Shown here one piece after another: positions 24,626-33,884 of a DNA stretch of 64,000 nt. The notes under the pieces were generated by a model. That model was not told where the DNA came from, did not search any database, and saw only the letters and a list, made by a program, of their open reading frames with translations. The position numbers were made by a program, and so were the translations under genes. The number at the start of each line of letters is the position of its first letter. The stretch's first letter is position 1. Source of the stretch: Bacteroidota bacterium (GTDB lineage: Bacteria; Bacteroidota; Bacteroidia; Flavobacteriales; Flavobacteriaceae); contig JAQCBK010000002.1 in assembly GCA_027621505.1 (NCBI GenBank), positions 1-64,000 on the forward strand, read 5' to 3'.

Positions 24626-25969
24626 TTATTCTTTATTTGATTGATTGAGAAGGGTTTCCAATGATATTTTATTGTTGATTACTTTTTGGATTGCAGCGAC
24701 AAAATTATTTTGGGCGGTATAGAGTTGGAGTTGTGCCATACGGAGTTCAAAACTCTTTACCATTCCCTCATAGAACTTGTTTTGGTTTTTTCGTTCGATG
24801 CGCTCAGCCAACCTCAGATTTTCCTTTTCCGTGTAGTAATTGTCAATGGACAATTGGTAATCACTCAGGGCGGCATCTACTTCAATTCTGACTTTGGATT
24901 GTGTTTCCTCCAGTTGTGTTTTGGCCTGATCCAAGCTGATCTTGGCTTTTTGCGTGCTGGCATTTCTCCCCAAAGAACTGAAAATAGGAATTTTTACATT
25001 GAGACCCAGTAAAGTAGAGCCATACCATTTTTGGTCGCTGTCCGTAAAAGTAAATTCATTGCTGTTTCCTGTAAATGTTCTGTTGACAAAAGCATTCACC
25101 TTGGGCAGTGATTTTGACTTTTCAAGTTTTAACAGCAATGACTCTGCTTTAACATTATTGTCGGCGATTCTGATATCAATGTTATTTTCAATATTTTCAA
25201 CACTGGGAAGGGTTTCAAAATATAGCTCTTCATTAAAAATATCCTCCAGATCATCCGTCAGCTTCAAGTATGCCTCTAGGGGATAACCGATAACAAACTT
25301 CAACATGTCCTGTTCAACCTTTAATAGGTTTTTGGCATATTTGAGCCGGCTGTTCGTTTGGGCCAAGGTCAATTGAATTTGTTCCACACTTTCTTCCTCC
25401 TCAAAACCATTTCTAAACAGTTGGTGTATTTCATTCAAATTATCTTTCAGAGAGGCAATATTTTTTTCCAAAAGCACAATATTGTATTGGGCCAGTAGCA
25501 CATTGGAATATAGGTTGGTGATGATTTTTCGGGTTTCTAAGTTGGATTTTTCAAAAAGGTTTTGGGAAATCGACAAATAAACCTTCGAGGCTTCCAGCCC
25601 TACGAGATAGGAGCCGTCAAAAATCAGCTGTTCCACTTTGAAAGTACCGATCATATTTTGCTCTGTTCCAAAAGTAAGCTCTGCAAACTCTCCAGGATTC
25701 CCTCCAAAAAACTCGGCAGGAACCAAAGAAACGGGCATTTCCAGAAAATTTTGATAATTGACTTCGGAGCTGATTTGTGGCAGCCCAGAGGCGATGGTCA
25801 TCCATCGCTCTTTTTTGGATTTTTGAATCTCCCGATCTGCATTGATGATCGAACGGTTGTGCGTCAAACCATATGCAACCGCCTCCTCCAAACTGAGTGA
25901 TTCGGGCAGTTCTTGAGCTCGAGTCAAACCAGAGAGGAGGGCTAAAAACAAAATTAAATGAATCTTCAT
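24626..25969 (-). CDS. TolC family outer-membrane efflux protein
   Basis: Outer-membrane channel of the tripartite pump, 447 residues. It has a Sec signal peptide ending near LTRAQ (about 18). Two repeats of long alpha-helical segments follow, typical of the TolC periplasmic tunnel (for example SLSLEEAVAYGLTHNRSIIN early and AERIERKNQNKFYEGMVKS late). Short strand regions fit the barrel. The gene starts 4 bases after the regulator's stop codon, so regulator and pump are one transcript. Confidence 0.9.
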   Translation of the reverse strand: MKIHLILFLALLSGLTRAQELPESLSLEEAVAYGLTHNRSIINADREIQKSKKERWMTIASGLPQISSEVNYQNFLEMPVSLVPAEFFGGNPGEFAELTFGTEQNMIGTFKVEQLIFDGSYLVGLEASKVYLSISQNLFEKSNLETRKIITNLYSNVLLAQYNIVLLEKNIASLKDNLNEIHQLFRNGFEEEESVEQIQLTLAQTNSRLKYAKNLLKVEQDMLKFVIGYPLEAYLKLTDDLEDIFNEELYFETLPSVENIENNIDIRIADNNVKAESLLLKLEKSKSLPKVNAFVNRTFTGNSNEFTFTDSDQKWYGSTLLGLNVKIPIFSSLGRNASTQKAKISLDQAKTQLEETQSKVRIEVDAALSDYQLSIDNYYTEKENLRLAERIERKNQNKFYEGMVKSFELRMAQLQLYTAQNNFVAAIQKVINNKISLETLLNQSNKE

Positions 25970-25973
25970 GGGG

Positions 25974-26573
25974 TTAAACCTTTTTGTTGTATTCTTCTAA
26001 AAAATTCAAACCTTTGGGAGTCACAATGGCCCTAAGGTGATAGTCTATGTATCTTCCGATGATGAGATCGATATCATAATCTTCAGGGGGAAACAATTCT
26101 ATATCTCTCAATCCCCTGAAACCGTTGAAATAGATTCTTGTGATGAATTCAATGTCTATATCTGTCCGGAAGAGCCCAGAATCCATCCCTTTTTGGAGGT
26201 TCATTTTAAAAGTATCCCCAAGGGCTGAGAGCTCTTTTTTTCTGACTTCTGCATAAATGGATGGATAATATTTTTGCAATTGATATTGTGGAGATTTGTC
26301 TTTGTTGCCCAACACCTGAACTGCAATTTGTTTGATTTCATAAAGTGCCTCAATGGGATTGTCCATACATGACTGAACGGCTATGATTTTGTTTTTTATT
26401 TCTTCAAAAACATGCATTACCGCTGATCGAACTAAGGAAGTTTTATCGTTGAAATAGGTATAAATCGTCTTTTTGGAGATACGCATGTGTTCTGCAATAT
26501 CGTCCATGGTAACCGCTTTATAGCCGTATTGTAGGAACAGTAAAGAAGCCGATTGTACGATTTCCTTTTCCAT
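25974..26573 (-). CDS. TetR/AcrR family transcriptional regulator of the efflux operon
   Basis: A 199-residue DNA-binding repressor. The N-terminal helix-turn-helix reads FLQYGYKAVTMDDIAEHM then ISKKTIYTYFNDKTSLV (about 10-46). The divergent C-terminal half is the ligand and dimerisation domain. The start is placed at ATG 26573 (MEKEIVQSA); the frame extends 14 residues further, but those codons overlap the promoter. It is first in its own operon, so it probably represses itself and the pump, and the inducing ligand is unknown. Confidence 0.9.
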   Translation of the reverse strand: MEKEIVQSASLLFLQYGYKAVTMDDIAEHMRISKKTIYTYFNDKTSLVRSAVMHVFEEIKNKIIAVQSCMDNPIEALYEIKQIAVQVLGNKDKSPQYQLQKYYPSIYAEVRKKELSALGDTFKMNLQKGMDSGLFRTDIDIEFITRIYFNGFRGLRDIELFPPEDYDIDLIIGRYIDYHLRAIVTPKGLNFLEEYNKKV

Positions 26574-26585
26574 AGCAATTTTTTG

Positions 26586-26615
26586 CAAACTTATAACAGA
26601 AAACTTTATAAACAA
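26586..26615 (-). promoter_or_regulatory. Promoter of the tetR-tolC-MFP-RND operon
   Basis: Reverse strand: TTG (26613-26615), 19 bases, then TAAGTTTG (26586-26593). Both elements fit the consensus. The start codon is 12 bases after the -7 box. Confidence 0.75.
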
Positions 26616-26633
26616 AAAAAGTTTCCAAAGTTT
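26601..26633. promoter_or_regulatory. Candidate TetR operator
   Basis: Three 7-base half-sites: AAACTTT (26601-26607), AAAGTTT (26618-26624) and AAAGTTT (26627-26633). The first two form an inverted repeat with a 10-base spacer lying between and over the promoter elements, where bound repressor would block polymerase. AT-richness lowers certainty. Confidence 0.45.
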
Positions 26634-26691
26634 ACATCTTTTTTACATTAGTTTAACTTAGGCGCTGTATTTTTAACAAAATTCAATCGCT

Positions 26692-27669
26692 ATGAATCTT
26701 TTCAAGGCCTATCAAACAGCATTTGAGTCTGCACTTGAAGATTTCAATCAAGTCCAAACACCGGAAAACCTTTACCTTCCTATGAAGTATCTTTTGGACT
26801 TGGGAGGAAAAAGAATCCGGCCTTTTTTGACCTTAATGGCAGCTGAAGCCTATGGTATTGGTGTAAAAGAGGCCATGGGCGCCGCAATGGCTGTGGAGGT
26901 GTTTCACAATTTTACCCTCATGCATGATGACATTATGGACAAGGCTTTTTTGCGTAGAGGGGAGACCACAGTACATGAAAAATGGGATGTGAATACCGCC
27001 ATATTGTCTGGTGATGCCATGCTTATTAGAGCTTATCAATCACTGGAGGATTATCCTCAGCCTATTTTTAAATCATTGACCCGTTTGTTGAGCAAAACCG
27101 CCATTGAGGTATGTGAGGGGCAGCAATACGACATGGATTTTGAGACCAGTCTGGGCGGTTCCCAAGAAGAATACTTAGAAATGATCCGACTGAAAACGGC
27201 GGTTTTGGTGGGCTGTGCACTGCAAATGGGCGCCATCTTGGGAAATGCCAGTAAGGAAGATCAGCAGTCCATTTATGATTTTGGCATACAGTTGGGGCTG
27301 GCTTTTCAGCTACAGGACGATTACCTCGATACTTTCGGAGATCAAAAAACTTTTGGAAAAAAAATTGGGGGAGATATTATCGAGAATAAAAAAACCATTT
27401 TGTACCATTTGGCCATAAAACACGGAAATGAAATTCAAAGCCAAACGTTGCAAACCTTATTATCCTTCAAAAACAGGAGCAGTGAAGAGGAAAAAATAAA
27501 AAAAGTAACGGATTTATTTGAAGTTACTATGGCCAAAGATACCACCAGAGATTTGATTCAACACCATTCAGATTTGGCCGCCACTGAATTGGAAAAACTG
27601 ACCATTACAGCCGAACAAAAAAAGCGCTTACTATCCCTTAAAGACTGGTTGATGCAAAGGGCCTCTTAA
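26692..27669 (+). CDS. Polyprenyl diphosphate synthase (FPP/GGPP type)
   Basis: Condenses isopentenyl diphosphate with allylic diphosphates. The 325-residue all-helical protein has the first aspartate-rich motif DDIMD (79-83) and the second DDYLD (209-213). It also has the LGGKRIRPFLTL signature (37-48). The product length (C15 or C20) is uncertain: the residue five before the first motif is Phe74, which favours a short chain. The convergent neighbour is lycopene cyclase, consistent with carotenoid supply. Stops overlap by 4 bases. Confidence 0.92.
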   Translation: MNLFKAYQTAFESALEDFNQVQTPENLYLPMKYLLDLGGKRIRPFLTLMAAEAYGIGVKEAMGAAMAVEVFHNFTLMHDDIMDKAFLRRGETTVHEKWDVNTAILSGDAMLIRAYQSLEDYPQPIFKSLTRLLSKTAIEVCEGQQYDMDFETSLGGSQEEYLEMIRLKTAVLVGCALQMGAILGNASKEDQQSIYDFGIQLGLAFQLQDDYLDTFGDQKTFGKKIGGDIIENKKTILYHLAIKHGNEIQSQTLQTLLSFKNRSSEEEKIKKVTDLFEVTMAKDTTRDLIQHHSDLAATELEKLTITAEQKKRLLSLKDWLMQRAS

Positions 27670-28799
27670 AAAAGTCTTTTCCAAAGTGCTCCTACAAATT
27701 GCAGTACATTAAAGGATCGCATGATCAGGATTTCTTGACCAATAGCGCTTTTTTCATTCAAGAATTTAAAGATGTTTTCGGGCTTGTTTTTTTGGAACAT
27801 TCTTCTAAACAGATCAGCGCCATTGGCATTGTATTTACTCAGAACATCAATAAAAAGTAAATCATAAAACCAAAACCGATCTCTTTTACTGAATTGGTTC
27901 AAAGGTTGCCCCTTTTTGAGAAATTCAACCAAGGCTTTGGTTTTTTCATTGATGCGCTGAAAGGTATATCCTGTACTGGCCTTGGTCCATCCTCCTGCCG
28001 TCCCGATGTGTAATAACTTGGGACTGTTTTTTAGATCAAATCGATAGCAGGTCATGGGGATTTTACCTTCCTCTTCCTCCAATATTTCATATCCTCCGGT
28101 TGGGAGTTGTTTGAGAAATGCAGCGATGGCACTTACATATTCTTTATGGTCCAATGGATTTTCAGAAAAAAGAGTGTATTCCAATAAAGCCTTCTTGGGG
28201 GTCAAAGGCAATAAATACATAAACCGTGTATTCCCTTTTTGAGGCACTTTAAAATTCATGAATTCGATTTTGTCAGGATCAAAACAAGCTTTTTGGGTTT
28301 GAACGATTTGCCCCACAAAGTGTTGTAACAAGACCGGATATTTTTGTTGTTGGTATAGGCTTTTGGGATCGAAAATACTGGAAAATATCTTATCCCCATG
28401 ATAGGATTGCACATCAGTGGTAACTTCATTTTCAGAGATTTCACAAACCTTTTCTCTGATTTGCGTCAGTGGTTTGAATGAAGCCAGCTGATTTTTCATG
28501 TATTGATAAAAATCAATACTTCGGATCATTTTGTATTGAAAGGGATCCATCTCAAAATCCATTTCAAAATCATTTGCGCCAAAATAGGCTTTACTCCATT
28601 TTTTGTAAACGATTGGTTCCAAATCACTTTCCCCAGATTCCCAAAAGCACCAAGTTTTATCATTGGTATTTTTGCTTTCTTTTTCAATCAGCAGTATCCT
28701 TTGATTTTTAAAAAAGGGATCATTGCACATCCTGAATGTCAGGAGTAATCCCGATGCACCTCCGCCACAAATAATATAGTCGTAATGATTTTTATTCAT
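27666..28799 (-). CDS. crtY: Lycopene beta-cyclase
   Basis: Flavoprotein that closes the beta-ionone rings of lycopene to give beta-carotene, the precursor of the zeaxanthin-type pigments usual in marine Flavobacteriia. The 377 residues begin with the dinucleotide-binding DYIICGGGASGLLL (6-19). They contain the family motif WCFWE and the GTAGGWTKASTGYTF segment that marks CrtY. Other carotenoid genes are not in this window. It is transcribed away from the ZIP transporter from its own promoter. Confidence 0.92.
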   Translation of the reverse strand: MNKNHYDYIICGGGASGLLLTFRMCNDPFFKNQRILLIEKESKNTNDKTWCFWESGESDLEPIVYKKWSKAYFGANDFEMDFEMDPFQYKMIRSIDFYQYMKNQLASFKPLTQIREKVCEISENEVTTDVQSYHGDKIFSSIFDPKSLYQQQKYPVLLQHFVGQIVQTQKACFDPDKIEFMNFKVPQKGNTRFMYLLPLTPKKALLEYTLFSENPLDHKEYVSAIAAFLKQLPTGGYEILEEEEGKIPMTCYRFDLKNSPKLLHIGTAGGWTKASTGYTFQRINEKTKALVEFLKKGQPLNQFSKRDRFWFYDLLFIDVLSKYNANGADLFRRMFQKNKPENIFKFLNEKSAIGQEILIMRSFNVLQFVGALWKRLF

Positions 28800-28806
28800 T
28801 GCCCAC

Positions 28807-28835
28807 CAAAATTAGTCAATCCCTTTAACTGTCAA
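28807..28835 (-). promoter_or_regulatory. Promoter of crtY
   Basis: Reverse strand: TTG (28833-28835), 18 bases, then TAATTTTG (28807-28814), only 7 bases before the start codon. The transcript would have almost no leader. Confidence 0.65.
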
Positions 28836-28855
28836 TGAATTTAATCGATTTTATC

Positions 28856-28863
28856 TATATTTG
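28856..28863 (+). promoter_or_regulatory. -7 box of the ZIP transporter gene
   Basis: TATATTTG matches TAnnTTTG, 21 bases before the ATG. A short GGGC/GCCC hairpin (28865-28878) lies in the leader. Confidence 0.5.
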
Positions 28864-28884
28864 TGGGCGATTTAGCCCATCAAA

Positions 28885-29700
28885 ATGGATGCAATTATTG
28901 CTTTTTTTTCCAATATCAGTCCAGTAAAAGGAGCATTTTACGCTACGGTTTTCACTTGGTTGTTGACTGCAATGGGAGCCGCCTTTGTTTTTTTATTTAA
29001 AACCATGCATCGTGGATTTTTGGACGGTATGTTGGGATTTACCGGGGGCGTTATGGTTGCTGCCAGTTTTTGGAGTCTTTTGGCTCCTGGGATTGAAATG
29101 TCTCCCGGCGAGGGTTTTGTAAAAGTCATTCCCGCTGCGGTAGGTTTTGGATTGGGAGCTCTTTTTATTTTTGCATTAGATAAAATCTTACCCCATATTC
29201 ATATCAATTTTAAGGATTCCGAAGGGATCAAAACCCCTTGGCACAAAACTACTTTATTGGTATTGGCCATCACCCTGCACAATATACCAGAGGGTCTTGC
29301 TGTAGGAGTTCTTTTTGGAGGTGTTGCCGCTGGAATACCCGAAGCTTCCATCGGAGGAGCTGTTGCTTTGGCCATTGGAATCGGTATTCAAAACTTTCCT
29401 GAGGGAATTGCTGTTTCCATGCCACTCAGAAGGCAGGGAGCAAGTAAATTCAAGAGTTTTTGGTACGGTCAGTTATCCGCCATTGTCGAGCCATTAGCTG
29501 CAGTTTTGGGCGCTATAGCGGTAACTTTTTTCACCCCGCTTTTGCCTTACGCTTTGGCCTTTGCTGCAGGGGCCATGATTTTTGTCGTCGTGGAAGAGGT
29601 CATCCCCGAAACCCAACAAGACCGATACACAGACATTGCCACCCTTGGTTTTATCGGAGGATTTATTGTGATGATGACCTTGGATGTGGCCTTAGGCTGA
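28885..29700 (+). CDS. ZIP family divalent metal transporter
   Basis: Inner-membrane importer, probably for zinc, of 271 residues with about eight membrane segments. The metal-site helices carry the ZIP signatures HNIPEGLAVG (about 132-141) and NFPEGIAVS (about 171-179). A third site, VVEEVIPE, follows in the later helix. The histidine-rich loop common in eukaryotic members is reduced to a few His residues (HIHINF). Metal preference cannot be read from sequence. Its 3' end overlaps thiL by 9 bases. Confidence 0.93.
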   Translation: MDAIIAFFSNISPVKGAFYATVFTWLLTAMGAAFVFLFKTMHRGFLDGMLGFTGGVMVAASFWSLLAPGIEMSPGEGFVKVIPAAVGFGLGALFIFALDKILPHIHINFKDSEGIKTPWHKTTLLVLAITLHNIPEGLAVGVLFGGVAAGIPEASIGGAVALAIGIGIQNFPEGIAVSMPLRRQGASKFKSFWYGQLSAIVEPLAAVLGAIAVTFFTPLLPYALAFAAGAMIFVVVEEVIPETQQDRYTDIATLGFIGGFIVMMTLDVALG

Positions 29701-30744
29701 TTCGTCTTTATTGAAATTTTTCCAGCCTTGTGCTTCTATTGGAATCGATTGACCCAGTCCTGTAATCATATTACAGGCTTCTTTTTGATCTGTAAAATGG
29801 CCAATGGTGGTCAGCAATGGATGCCCTTTGATTTTGTCGTAATCCTCAGTTTTGATGGCCATCAGTAATTCGTAGTCTTCCCCCCCATTGAGCAGGGCTG
29901 TGATGCTGTTCATTTTAAATTCCTCTGCTGTACTGGAAGTGGATGGATCACAAGGAAGCTTTTCTTCATACAAGTCGCAGCCTACTTCAGAAGCTTTACA
30001 CAAATGAAGGATTTCAGAGGATAGCCCATCACTGATGTCGATCATGGCGTTGGGTACAATCGCTAATTCTTCTAGTAGTTCAACAATATCCTTTCTCGCC
30101 TCTGGTTTTAATTGTCTTTCAATACAGTAAGAGTAGAGGGCCAAATCAGGTTGATTGTTAGGGTTGACTTTAAATACTTCCTTCTCCCGTTCCAGCACTT
30201 GCAAGCCCATATAGGCACCTCCCAAATCTCCACTCACAACCAATAGGTCGTTCGGTTGGGCTCCAGACCGATAGGTAATTTTTTCATTTTCGACTTGCCC
30301 CATTGCCGTAACTGAAATGATAAGACCCGATGAACTGCTGGAAGTATCCCCTCCTACCAAATCGACCTTGTAGTTTTTACAAGCCAATTTGATTCCAGCA
30401 TACAATTCCTCCAAAGCCTCCAAGGGAAAACGATTGGATACCGCAATAGACACCGTTATCTGGGTGGGGTAAGCATTCATCGCATAGACATCAGAAAGGT
30501 TGACCATTACAGACTTATAACCCAAATGCTTCAATGGGACATAAGACAAATTAAAGTGAATGCCTTCGATCATCAGATCGGTTGTCACCACCGTATGCCC
30601 CTCTGTAAAATTCATTACCGCAGCATCGTCTCCCACCCCCTGAAGGGTAGAAGGTTGAACCAATGGGAAAGATTTTGTCAAATGATCGATCAGACCAAAC
30701 TCTCCCAATTGGGAAAGGGGGGTGGTGTTTTTATTTTCAAACAT
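29692..30744 (-). CDS. thiL: Thiamine-monophosphate kinase
   Basis: Phosphorylates thiamine monophosphate to the active diphosphate. The 350 residues show the PurM-like family marks LSQLGEFGLIDHL, GVGDDAAVM (metal and ATP-binding aspartates) and TTDLMIEGIHF. VGGDTSSSSSGL and ISDGLSSEILHL follow, and LNGGEDYELL lies near the end. Its presence means TMP must be made in the cell, by synthesis or by a thiamine kinase. This gives a possible role to the kinase at 2883-3449. No clear promoter was found. Confidence 0.95.
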   Translation of the reverse strand: MFENKNTTPLSQLGEFGLIDHLTKSFPLVQPSTLQGVGDDAAVMNFTEGHTVVTTDLMIEGIHFNLSYVPLKHLGYKSVMVNLSDVYAMNAYPTQITVSIAVSNRFPLEALEELYAGIKLACKNYKVDLVGGDTSSSSSGLIISVTAMGQVENEKITYRSGAQPNDLLVVSGDLGGAYMGLQVLEREKEVFKVNPNNQPDLALYSYCIERQLKPEARKDIVELLEELAIVPNAMIDISDGLSSEILHLCKASEVGCDLYEEKLPCDPSTSSTAEEFKMNSITALLNGGEDYELLMAIKTEDYDKIKGHPLLTTIGHFTDQKEACNMITGLGQSIPIEAQGWKNFNKDESA

Positions 30745-30832
30745 TGGTTAAAATTACTAAGATTTCAATCAATCTCCTTTAACTTGAATAATTTAGTTTA
30801 TATTGTATTTCTTATGTCCTAAATTTGATACC

Positions 30833-32104
30833 ATGAACTCTAAAATCCTAAATTCAATTCTGATTTTAATTTTGCTGTTCCTCTCTTGTCAAAAAGAGTC
30901 AATTTCTCAGAATGATGATGCCCCTTCTGATACTTCAACAGAACAAAATCCATCGGGAAACAACACAAGCGTTTTAAGTAGCGTGTTTGACTTACCATGT
31001 GTAAATGGTTTTGCGGGGACATTTCCTTGCAAGGGTTATGATCTGTTAGCGCACATCAACCTCCCCTCTTTCGAAGGAAATGAGGGAAGCGACTCATGGG
31101 GCTGGACGGATCCAAAGACTCAAAAAGAGTATGTGTTGATGGGATTGGACAACGGAACGGCTTTTGTTGACATCAGCGAACCCACAAAACCCATTTTCAT
31201 AGGGAAATTGCCTACTGCATCAGTGGAAAGCTCTTGGAGAGACATCAAAGTATATAACAATCACGCCTTTATCGTCAGTGAAGCTTTGGATCATGGCATT
31301 CAAGTTTTTGACCTTACCCGTTTAAGGGAGGCTCAACCCAAACAAAATTTTACCGCAGACAGGGTCCTTAAAACCATACCTACCGCCCACAATATGGTCA
31401 TCAACCCAGACAGTGGCTATGGATATGTGGTGGGAACCGATAGAGGAAACAAATATATGGGAGGTACACATTTCCTCGACCTTAATGATCTACAAAACAT
31501 CAGATTTGTGGGGGGGTATGCTGAAGGAGGATACAGCCACGACGCTCAAGTGGTCAATTACAAAGGGCCAGATCAGGACCATACGGGTAAAGAAATTTTC
31601 TTGGGAGCCAACGAAAGCCGACTGGTCATTGTAGATGTCACCGATAAAGAAAATCCAAAAGCCATTTCTGAAATAAATTATCAAAATAGCCATTACACCC
31701 ATCAGGGCTGGTTCGATAAAAATCAAAGATTTTTTTTCCTAGGGGACGAACTGGATGAATCAAAAATAGGGGGTAAGACGAGAACATTGGTTATTGACCT
31801 CAGAGATCTGGATCAACCCATACTTCATCATGCCTATTATGGCCCAACCAATGCCATTGATCACAATGGTTATATCAAAGACGATTTGTTTTATTTGGCC
31901 AATTATTCAGCCGGTGTAAGGATCATATCCATTGCAGATTTGGAAAACAAAAACATGACAGAAATTGGTTTTTTCGACACCTTTCCTGAAAATAATTCCA
32001 CAATTTTCAATGGTGCTTGGAACGTTTATCCTTTTTTCGAAAGTGGAGTGATTGCGATTAGCGACATTAACAGGGGGTTGTTCCTCATCAAAAAATCAGA
32101 ATAA
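30833..32104 (+). CDS. Choice-of-anchor B family lipoprotein (LVIVD-type repeats)
   Basis: A 423-residue secreted lipoprotein of unknown function with lipobox LLFLSC (Cys about 19). The body consists of beta-propeller-like repeats recognisable from TAFVDISEPTKPIFIGKLP, IQVFDLTRL, THFLDLNDL, LVIVDVTDKENPK and VRIISIADL. This is the pattern of choice-of-anchor B proteins. No type IX secretion C-terminal domain is seen. A TAAATTTG box ends 5 bases before the ATG, so the transcript may be nearly leaderless. The following propeller lipoprotein gene begins 2 bases after the stop. Confidence 0.82.
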   Translation: MNSKILNSILILILLFLSCQKESISQNDDAPSDTSTEQNPSGNNTSVLSSVFDLPCVNGFAGTFPCKGYDLLAHINLPSFEGNEGSDSWGWTDPKTQKEYVLMGLDNGTAFVDISEPTKPIFIGKLPTASVESSWRDIKVYNNHAFIVSEALDHGIQVFDLTRLREAQPKQNFTADRVLKTIPTAHNMVINPDSGYGYVVGTDRGNKYMGGTHFLDLNDLQNIRFVGGYAEGGYSHDAQVVNYKGPDQDHTGKEIFLGANESRLVIVDVTDKENPKAISEINYQNSHYTHQGWFDKNQRFFFLGDELDESKIGGKTRTLVIDLRDLDQPILHHAYYGPTNAIDHNGYIKDDLFYLANYSAGVRIISIADLENKNMTEIGFFDTFPENNSTIFNGAWNVYPFFESGVIAISDINRGLFLIKKSE

Positions 32105-32106
32105 AA

Positions 32107-33447
32107 TTGTCGAAAAAAAGTCTTCTTCTATTTTTAGCATTACTCTTCTGGGCATGTTTACCTGATTCCATCAACAACACAACTCAGCGACCTTATTTTT
32201 CAGGGATATTGACCGATGTTTATCTATTCGGGGGAAGCAAGGAAGACGTAGGAAGAGAGATGATCGAACTTCGATCAGGGGGCTTTGCGATGGTGGGCAG
32301 TACCCAAAGCACCGATGGAGATTTTAGTGATCGAAGTACGGAGGATTGGGATTTGTTTCTAATGAAATTCAATGAGGAAGGGGAAATCCTTTGGAGCAAA
32401 ACTTACGGAGGAAGTGCAGAAGATTTTGGTTTTTCTTTGGTTGAAACACCTGAGGGAGGCTTTGTTATGGTGGGCTACAGTAACAGCATGGACGGGGATG
32501 TTCCCCCAACCAAAGGCTATCATGACCATTGGATCATTAAGGTAGATGCTACGGGCAAGCTACTTTGGAAGAAATCTTTTGGATATTCAGGACACGATCA
32601 CGCCTACAATGTCATCGCCACCCAAGACGGAGGATATTTTTTCAATGGTTTTCTCGATGTAACAGCTTCCAGCGGACAGGGAAACACTGGTAAATCCGCC
32701 AAGGCTGCGCGCCATGGCGTAGGAGAATTTTGGTGTCACAAAATGGACAACAATGGCAACATCCAATGGCAAAGGTATTTTGGCGGTACCAACAACGACC
32801 GCTCCTATGATGCCATACAAACCACCGCTGGAAACTTTCTATTGGTTGGGACCTCAGAAAGCGACGACCTTGATGTGAGTAATCCCAAAGGCAATTATGA
32901 TATATGGGTAGTCATGGTGTCTCCTTTCGGTGAATTGCTCTGGGAAAAATCCTTTGGTGGGAGCTTGGTGGATGAGGCCTCAAGGGTAATTGAGGATGCG
33001 TTTGGGAATTTCAGAATCATTGGCAATTCTCACAGCACAGATGGAGATATTTCCAACCCCAAGGGTCAGTCAGACATATGGCAGATCACCCTCAACAAAA
33101 ATGGCCAATTGATTGGGAGCTACAATTTTGGGGGGAGCGATTTTGACAAAGGTACCGACATTGGCGAATCGCGATGGGGTTCTATTTTTATCACAGGTCA
33201 TTCCAGAAGCTTTGATGGAGACATGGAGGATAACCAAGGAGAAAACGATCTGTTCTTAAAATATTTTCCAGCCAATGGAATGGAAAAATTTAATCTTACT
33301 TTGGGGGGAGAAGGGGAAGATTTTGCCTACGATCTTTTGGTTCAAAATAAAGGCAGCGTATGGGTCACAGGTCAATCGTTCAGTAAAAACCCCCCTTTCG
33401 AAAAAAATAAAGGCAAGGGAGATATATTATTGGCCAAGTGGCAATGA
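32107..33447 (+). CDS. Seven-repeat beta-propeller lipoprotein
   Basis: A 446-residue lipoprotein (lipobox LLFWAC) starting at TTG 32107; no ATG is in frame nearby. It contains seven repeats of about 55 residues, each with a variant of FGGSxxDxG, then a GGFxMVGxSxSxDGD strand-turn and an Asp/Trp-x-x-x-W-xK unit. A seven-bladed propeller is therefore likely. The third repeat carries an inserted Gly/Ser/Lys-rich loop. Function is unknown. Tight coupling to the choice-of-anchor B gene suggests that the two act together at the cell surface. Confidence 0.8.
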   Translation: MSKKSLLLFLALLFWACLPDSINNTTQRPYFSGILTDVYLFGGSKEDVGREMIELRSGGFAMVGSTQSTDGDFSDRSTEDWDLFLMKFNEEGEILWSKTYGGSAEDFGFSLVETPEGGFVMVGYSNSMDGDVPPTKGYHDHWIIKVDATGKLLWKKSFGYSGHDHAYNVIATQDGGYFFNGFLDVTASSGQGNTGKSAKAARHGVGEFWCHKMDNNGNIQWQRYFGGTNNDRSYDAIQTTAGNFLLVGTSESDDLDVSNPKGNYDIWVVMVSPFGELLWEKSFGGSLVDEASRVIEDAFGNFRIIGNSHSTDGDISNPKGQSDIWQITLNKNGQLIGSYNFGGSDFDKGTDIGESRWGSIFITGHSRSFDGDMEDNQGENDLFLKYFPANGMEKFNLTLGGEGEDFAYDLLVQNKGSVWVTGQSFSKNPPFEKNKGKGDILLAKWQ

Positions 33448-33510
33448 TATAAGTCGATAGAGCCATAATCAGAATTGATAGTAAAACCACCCCTTTACAA
33501 GGAAATACGC

Positions 33511-33518
33511 TATATTTG
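33511..33518 (+). promoter_or_regulatory. -7 box of the suf operon
   Basis: TATATTTG is a full match to TAnnTTTG, 28 bases before the first suf ATG. I see no IscR/SufR-type operator that I could defend. Confidence 0.6.
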
Positions 33519-33546
33519 TGAATATTTTAAACATTTGTTATTTCAA

Positions 33547-33876
33547 ATGATCAAAGTATCACCTAATGCTCAAGAAAAAGTAGCGCAATTGATGCGTGAG
33601 GAAGGTTACAATCCCGTCCAAGATTTCGTCCGTGTAGGGGTGAAAAGTGGAGGGTGCTCTGGACTTTCCTATGATTTGAGTTTTGATAACAATAAATCAG
33701 AACAAGACCGCTTGTTTGAAGACAATCAGGTGCGGATCTTGGTGGATAAAAAAAGCTTGCTTTATTTGATGGGAACTACCCTAGAATATTCAGGAGGGCT
33801 CAACGGCAAGGGATTTGTATTCAATAACCCCAATGCAGAGCGAACCTGTGGTTGTGGGGAAAGTTTTTCTCTCTAA
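33547..33876 (+). CDS. A-type iron-sulfur carrier (IscA/SufA-like)
   Basis: A 109-residue carrier that accepts or delivers Fe-S clusters. The three conserved cysteines are in SGGCSG (about 37) and at the C-terminal CGCGESF. The start is ATG 33547 ([11 protein letters not shown]); the frame is open 24 codons further but that part is upstream of the promoter-proximal region and has no homology. It is the first gene of the suf operon, 8 bases before sufB. Confidence 0.93.
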   Translation: MIKVSPNAQEKVAQLMREEGYNPVQDFVRVGVKSGGCSGLSYDLSFDNNKSEQDRLFEDNQVRILVDKKSLLYLMGTTLEYSGGLNGKGFVFNNPNAERTCGCGESFSL

Positions 33877-33884
33877 AAATTATT

